Origin: Marinospirillum sp. | GTDB taxonomy: Bacteria > Pseudomonadota > Gammaproteobacteria > Pseudomonadales > Halomonadaceae | Assembly (NCBI GenBank): GCA_007119985.1 | Contig: SKOQ01000100.1 | Span: 1 to 16,954 of the forward strand | DNA length: 16,954 bases | Direction: 5' to 3' | In this document: positions 13,754-16,954 of the stretch, piece after piece | Numbering within the stretch: the stretch's first letter is position 1 | How the letters are laid out: the number at the start of each line of letters is the position of its first letter | Position numbers and translations under genes: made by a program | The notes under the pieces: generated by a model | What the model saw: the letters and a program-made list of their open reading frames with translations, nothing else | The model's database searches: none | Told to the model about the DNA's origin: nothing

Positions 13754-14641
13754 ATGCATATTTTAATGACAGGCGGTACAGGCTTTATCGGGCATAGGCT
13801 GGCCCCCATGTTGATCGCCAAGGGGTATCAGGTCACCCTCTGGACACACCAGCTCAAACCCAAGCTTCCTCAAGGCGTCACCCAATGGGTGCATCGTCTG
13901 GAGGATCTGCCCGAAGCCTCCTATGATGCCGTCATTAATCTTGCTGGAGCGGGGATTGCCGATCAACGCTGGAGCCCTGAGCGTAAGGCACTCTTAATCT
14001 CATCAAGGGTGGAGACAACACAAAGGCTGGTGGAGTGGATCAAACATCAAGATATTCCTCCGCGCGTTTTGATCTCCGCTTCTGCTGTTGGCTACTATGG
14101 CGAACAGGGCGAGCAGCTGATTGATGAAGACACGCCCCCAGTGGATGGCTTCACCCATCAGTTATGCGCACAGTGGGAGGCCGCCGCGCAACAAGCCGCA
14201 TCGACATCAACACGGGTCTGCCTTGTGCGTACCGGTGTCGTTCTCGGGCAGGGGGGCGGCTCGATGAAGAAGATGCTCCCTGCGTTTCGCTTTGGCTTGG
14301 GTGGACCGCTGGGATCAGGTCAGCATTGGTTTCCGTGGATTCATCTTGAAGATATGGCCCGCATCTATTTATGGCTGCTGGAGCAACCTCAAGCGCAGGG
14401 CGTCTACAATGCGGCAGCCCCTGTTCCAGTACGCAATGTCGATTTCACCCGCGCACTAGGCAAAGCCTTAAAACGCCCAGCTTGGATTCCCATGCCGGAG
14501 AAGGTGTTGCACCTGCTGTTTGGCGAGATGGCCGAGCTGCTACTGGTCAGCGCCAAAATGCAGCCTCAGCGCTTGCAGAAGGCAGGTTTTGATTTTCGCT
14601 ATCCGCAACTACCAGAAGCCTTGCAAGAAATCTGCGATTAA
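13754..14641 (+). CDS. TIGR01777 family NAD-dependent epimerase/dehydratase-like protein (YfcH type)
   Basis: A 295-residue extended short-chain-dehydrogenase-like protein, close in length to E. coli YfcH (SDR39U1 family). The NAD(P)-binding motif TGGTGFIGHRL is at residues 6-16; DAVINLAGAGIADQRWSPERK, then SRVETTQRLVEW, ISASAVGYYGEQG, VRTGVVLGQGGGSMKKMLP and LGGPLGSGQHWFPWIHLED are family hallmarks, and the C-terminal part holds the domain seen as DUF1731. The substrate is unknown. A strong AAGGAG at 13741-13746 sits 7 bases before the ATG. It is divergent from the FAD oxidoreductase gene, and its promoter carries the 11-base repeats, so it probably belongs to the same regulon as merR and phrB. 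Confidence 0.93.
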   Translation: MHILMTGGTGFIGHRLAPMLIAKGYQVTLWTHQLKPKLPQGVTQWVHRLEDLPEASYDAVINLAGAGIADQRWSPERKALLISSRVETTQRLVEWIKHQDIPPRVLISASAVGYYGEQGEQLIDEDTPPVDGFTHQLCAQWEAAAQQAASTSTRVCLVRTGVVLGQGGGSMKKMLPAFRFGLGGPLGSGQHWFPWIHLEDMARIYLWLLEQPQAQGVYNAAAPVPVRNVDFTRALGKALKRPAWIPMPEKVLHLLFGEMAELLLVSAKMQPQRLQKAGFDFRYPQLPEALQEICD

Positions 14642-14665
14642 GTGCAAGGCTTGGGTAGCCAACCA

Positions 14666-14710
14666 TTCCGAATACGGAACAATTCAGGGCACTATCACCA
14701 GTGCCCCTGA
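14666..14710. terminator. Hairpins between the convergent epimerase and rapA genes
   Basis: TTCCG at 14666-14670 pairs with CGGAA at 14675-14679 around AATA. A second, stronger stem pairs GGGCACT (14687-14693) with AGTGCCC (14700-14706), and beyond a bulged C the outer TCA and TGA also pair. Neither strand has a clear T-tract, so these are better called probable 3'-end structures than classical terminators. Confidence 0.45.
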
Positions 14711-14711
14711 G

Positions 14712-16954
14712 CTAGTCGGCTGGGCCAGCAGCCACAATCACGCGCACCGCATCCAGACGTAATAAGGCATGGTTCAACGCCTGATCCAGCTGCTGACGCT
14801 GCTGATGCAGCCAATCCAGCTCACCACCGGCCAGATGCGGGTCCAACTGACTGAGCGCCTCTAGACGTGCCACTTCAGGATCAAGCACAGCGCGCATGCG
14901 GGTCTGCGCGGTTTCAATTTCGGTCGGCAAACGGGCCAAGGCCAGTTGGTCCGCCTGATCGAGTAGCTGGCGAATCAGATCGAGACGCAGCTTCACGAGA
15001 TCGCGCGCCATGCCCTTCTTGAGCCTGAACAGCTGACGACTCAAACCCTTAAAGCCGACCTTCGCGGCCAGATCATTCCCCTGCGCATCCAGCAAGAAAC
15101 GGACACTTTGTGGCGGCAGATAGCGCTCCAGACCTTCGGTTTTCGGCGCTTCTAGGCAGTAGAAGGCCTCGATCAGCAAGGTGCCTGCTGGCAGCGCCGG
15201 ATTCTTCAGTAAGGCTACGGCAGCATTGCCTTGACTGGTCGTGGTTGCCGCATCGAGGCAGTTACGCGTCAGCGGATGCTCCCAAGTCAAAAAGTGCAAA
15301 TCATCCCGCGCCAAGGCTTTGGAGCGCAAGAAGGTGCCCGAACTGCCTTCTTCTAAATCAAAATGCACATCATGGAAAATGCCAGTATCGGATTCCCGCC
15401 CCGGTTTGAGATACCAGGTATGGCTGTCCAGATCCTCGTTATGTACACGGTACACATCCAGCGCGATTTCAAGATAGTGGCGCAGAGCCTGATCCATCTC
15501 TTGATCATCCAAGGCCGTGACCAACTCTTGGCTGACCGCAGGACGATGTGAAGCCAGCTCCAGCAGACGGTGGCGACCAGCCTCCAGCTCGATTTCAGCT
15601 GCGACGCGCGCCGCTTCCACCCGCTGCAGCAGATCATCATCATCCGGCGCACCAAAGAGGGGTGACTCCAGCCAGGTTTGGAGTTCATCCTGAAAATCAG
15701 CAAAGAGGCTCGCCCCAACCGGACGCGGCGCACTAAACTGATCCAAGCCTTGATCGCACCAGGCAAACCAAGCCTCTTGCGGTGTTCCGCTCAGATAGGG
15801 CACATGCAGATGGATGGTTTGGTTCTGGCCGATCCGATCGAGACGTCCGATACGCTGCTCAAGTAAATCCGGGTGGGCCGGCAGATCGAACAGCACCAGA
15901 TGATGCGCAAATTGGAAGTTACGCCCTTCACTGCCGATTTCGGAACAGATCAACAGCGGCGCACCATCTTCTTCGTCGGCAAACCAGGCCGCAGCGCGAT
16001 CCCGCTCGATCAACGGCATGTCTTCATGGAAGACGGCCGCCAACACCCCCGATTGGCGGCGCAGCGCTTCGCTCAGTTCGAGCACGGTATCTGCATGCGC
16101 ACAGATCACCAGCAGCTTGTCATCAGGATACTGGGCCAGCAACTCCAGCACACAAGTCACACGCGGATCGATCTCCCACCAGGGGGTTGCATCGCGCTGC
16201 TGCACGGCATACAAGCGCTCAGGATAAAGCCCTGCATAGGGCCAAGCCTGACCACTGAGGGCTTCAGCCATCATCTGCTTATGGGGTTGATCATACTGAC
16301 TGAGCAGCTGTTGGTAGCCCTCTGGAGCCGCATAGGGATAAGCATGGAGCTGACGCTCAGGAAAGCCACCCACACTGGCACGACGATTACGGAATAAAAC
16401 CCGCCCAGTACCATAGCGATCCAGTAGTTGCTCGATCAGCTGCTGACGCGCTGAACCGCGTTGCGCATCGCTGGTTTCTGGATGCTCCAACAGCGCCAAT
16501 AAAGCCAGACTATCTGCGGCAAGGCGCGTTTCTAAATCGGCTCGCTCAGTCGAGGAAAGAGGCTGTTGATCAGCCAAGCGCTGAATGGCCTCCGCACTGG
16601 CTCGATAACCCTCTTCTTCTTGCTGAAACTGTTCGAAATCTGGATAGCGTGCTGGGTCCAACAGGTGCAACTGCGCAAAGAATCCAGCCTGCCCTGCCTG
16701 CTCAGGCGTGGCCGTCAATAACAACAGGCCAGGAATCTGCTGCGCCAACTGGGCAACCTGCTGATACTCTGCACTAGGCGCATCGGGTGACCAATGGAGA
16801 TGATGGGCTTCATCGACGATCAATAGATCCCAGCTTTCCTGCGCAGCCTGCTCTAAAGCAGCCGGTGTGCCGAGTAGCCAATGCCGACTGACCAGCGCAA
16901 TCTGCGCATCGGCAAAGGGGGCCTCAGTGGCCGCAGCCCGATCCGCATCCACCA
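14712..16954 (-). CDS. rapA: RNA polymerase-associated ATPase RapA/HepA (C-terminal part)
   Basis: The last 747 codons of a gene of about 950-970; the N-terminal domains and helicase motifs I and Ia lie beyond the right edge. RapA is a Swi2/Snf2-type ATPase that binds RNA polymerase and helps release and recycle it from stalled or post-termination complexes. Visible helicase motifs in order: DLLIVDEAHHLHWS (motif II), LLLLTATPEQAG (III), DDKLLVICAHADTVLEL and LAAVFHEDMPLIERDRAAAWF (IV region), LLICSEIGSEGRNFQFAHHL (V) and LLEQRIGRLDRIGQNQTIHL (VI with both arginines). The remaining about 350 residues match the RapA C-terminal region, ending in a helical segment. The frame is open to the window edge and no start is assigned. 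Convergent with the epimerase gene. Confidence 0.96.
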   Translation of the reverse strand, partial: VDADRAAATEAPFADAQIALVSRHWLLGTPAALEQAAQESWDLLIVDEAHHLHWSPDAPSAEYQQVAQLAQQIPGLLLLTATPEQAGQAGFFAQLHLLDPARYPDFEQFQQEEEGYRASAEAIQRLADQQPLSSTERADLETRLAADSLALLALLEHPETSDAQRGSARQQLIEQLLDRYGTGRVLFRNRRASVGGFPERQLHAYPYAAPEGYQQLLSQYDQPHKQMMAEALSGQAWPYAGLYPERLYAVQQRDATPWWEIDPRVTCVLELLAQYPDDKLLVICAHADTVLELSEALRRQSGVLAAVFHEDMPLIERDRAAAWFADEEDGAPLLICSEIGSEGRNFQFAHHLVLFDLPAHPDLLEQRIGRLDRIGQNQTIHLHVPYLSGTPQEAWFAWCDQGLDQFSAPRPVGASLFADFQDELQTWLESPLFGAPDDDDLLQRVEAARVAAEIELEAGRHRLLELASHRPAVSQELVTALDDQEMDQALRHYLEIALDVYRVHNEDLDSHTWYLKPGRESDTGIFHDVHFDLEEGSSGTFLRSKALARDDLHFLTWEHPLTRNCLDAATTTSQGNAAVALLKNPALPAGTLLIEAFYCLEAPKTEGLERYLPPQSVRFLLDAQGNDLAAKVGFKGLSRQLFRLKKGMARDLVKLRLDLIRQLLDQADQLALARLPTEIETAQTRMRAVLDPEVARLEALSQLDPHLAGGELDWLHQQRQQLDQALNHALLRLDAVRVIVAAGPAD

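Noticed and set aside
15442..15456. TGTACACGGTACACA palindrome-like sequence
   Set aside because: It lies inside rapA coding sequence and is explained by the codons; no promoter context.
1..16954. A new defence, mobile or CRISPR-like system
   Set aside because: Every large open frame belongs to a known housekeeping, transport, biotin or DNA-repair family; there are no integrases, transposases, toxin-antitoxin pairs or repeat-spacer arrays.

Overview
The window looks like chromosomal DNA of a gammaproteobacterium. The strongest signs are a class I photolyase, YjdM and RapA that closely resemble the E. coli proteins, a bioF-bioH-bioC-bioD gene order of the pseudomonad/oceanospirillal kind, and a TAXI-type TRAP transporter with a fused DUF3394 tail, common in marine gammaproteobacteria. 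An Oceanospirillales-like host is my best guess but is inference. Coding is dense, GC is moderate (somewhat above half by eye), and I see no rRNA, tRNA, IS element, phage gene or CRISPR array.

Layout. (1) 1-659, minus: N-terminal part of a membrane sensor with a Cache-type periplasmic domain, probably a methyl-accepting chemotaxis protein, cut by the window edge. (2) 912-4643, plus: a TRAP transporter made of a periplasmic TAXI receptor and a fused small/large permease. They are separated by about 170 bases holding three hairpins, and the permease is followed by a strong terminator. (3) 4719-9683: biotin biosynthesis. bioA (minus) is divergent from bioF-bioH-bioC-bioD (plus), and the shared intergenic region holds a clear BirA-type operator embedded in the bioF promoter. 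bioB is not in this cluster. (4) 9787-10122, plus: yjdM, a small zinc-ribbon protein, convergent with the next cluster across a hairpin that contains the photolyase stop codon. (5) 10153-14641: a probable light/photodamage cluster. On the minus strand are an FAD-dependent amine-oxidase-like protein, a MerR-family regulator and the photolyase phrB; divergently, on the plus strand, is a TIGR01777-type epimerase. (6) 14712-16954, minus: the C-terminal three quarters of rapA, the RNA polymerase recycling ATPase, running off the right edge.

How the parts work together. The bio genes supply the enzymes from the malonyl-ester starter (BioC), ester release (BioH), KAPA (BioF), DAPA (BioA) and dethiobiotin (BioD). 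The final BioB step must be encoded elsewhere. The MerR regulator resembles the LitR/CarH photoreceptor family but lacks the residues that bind cobalamin, so it may be the type that needs a partner light sensor.

The most interesting signal is a set of 11-base-spaced direct repeats with the core TTGYAYAR. There are three copies upstream of the epimerase gene and two upstream of merR, and in both promoters the core overlaps a candidate -10 box in the same register. This suggests one operator shared across the cluster, probably read by the MerR protein. The rest of the window is ordinary housekeeping and transport.
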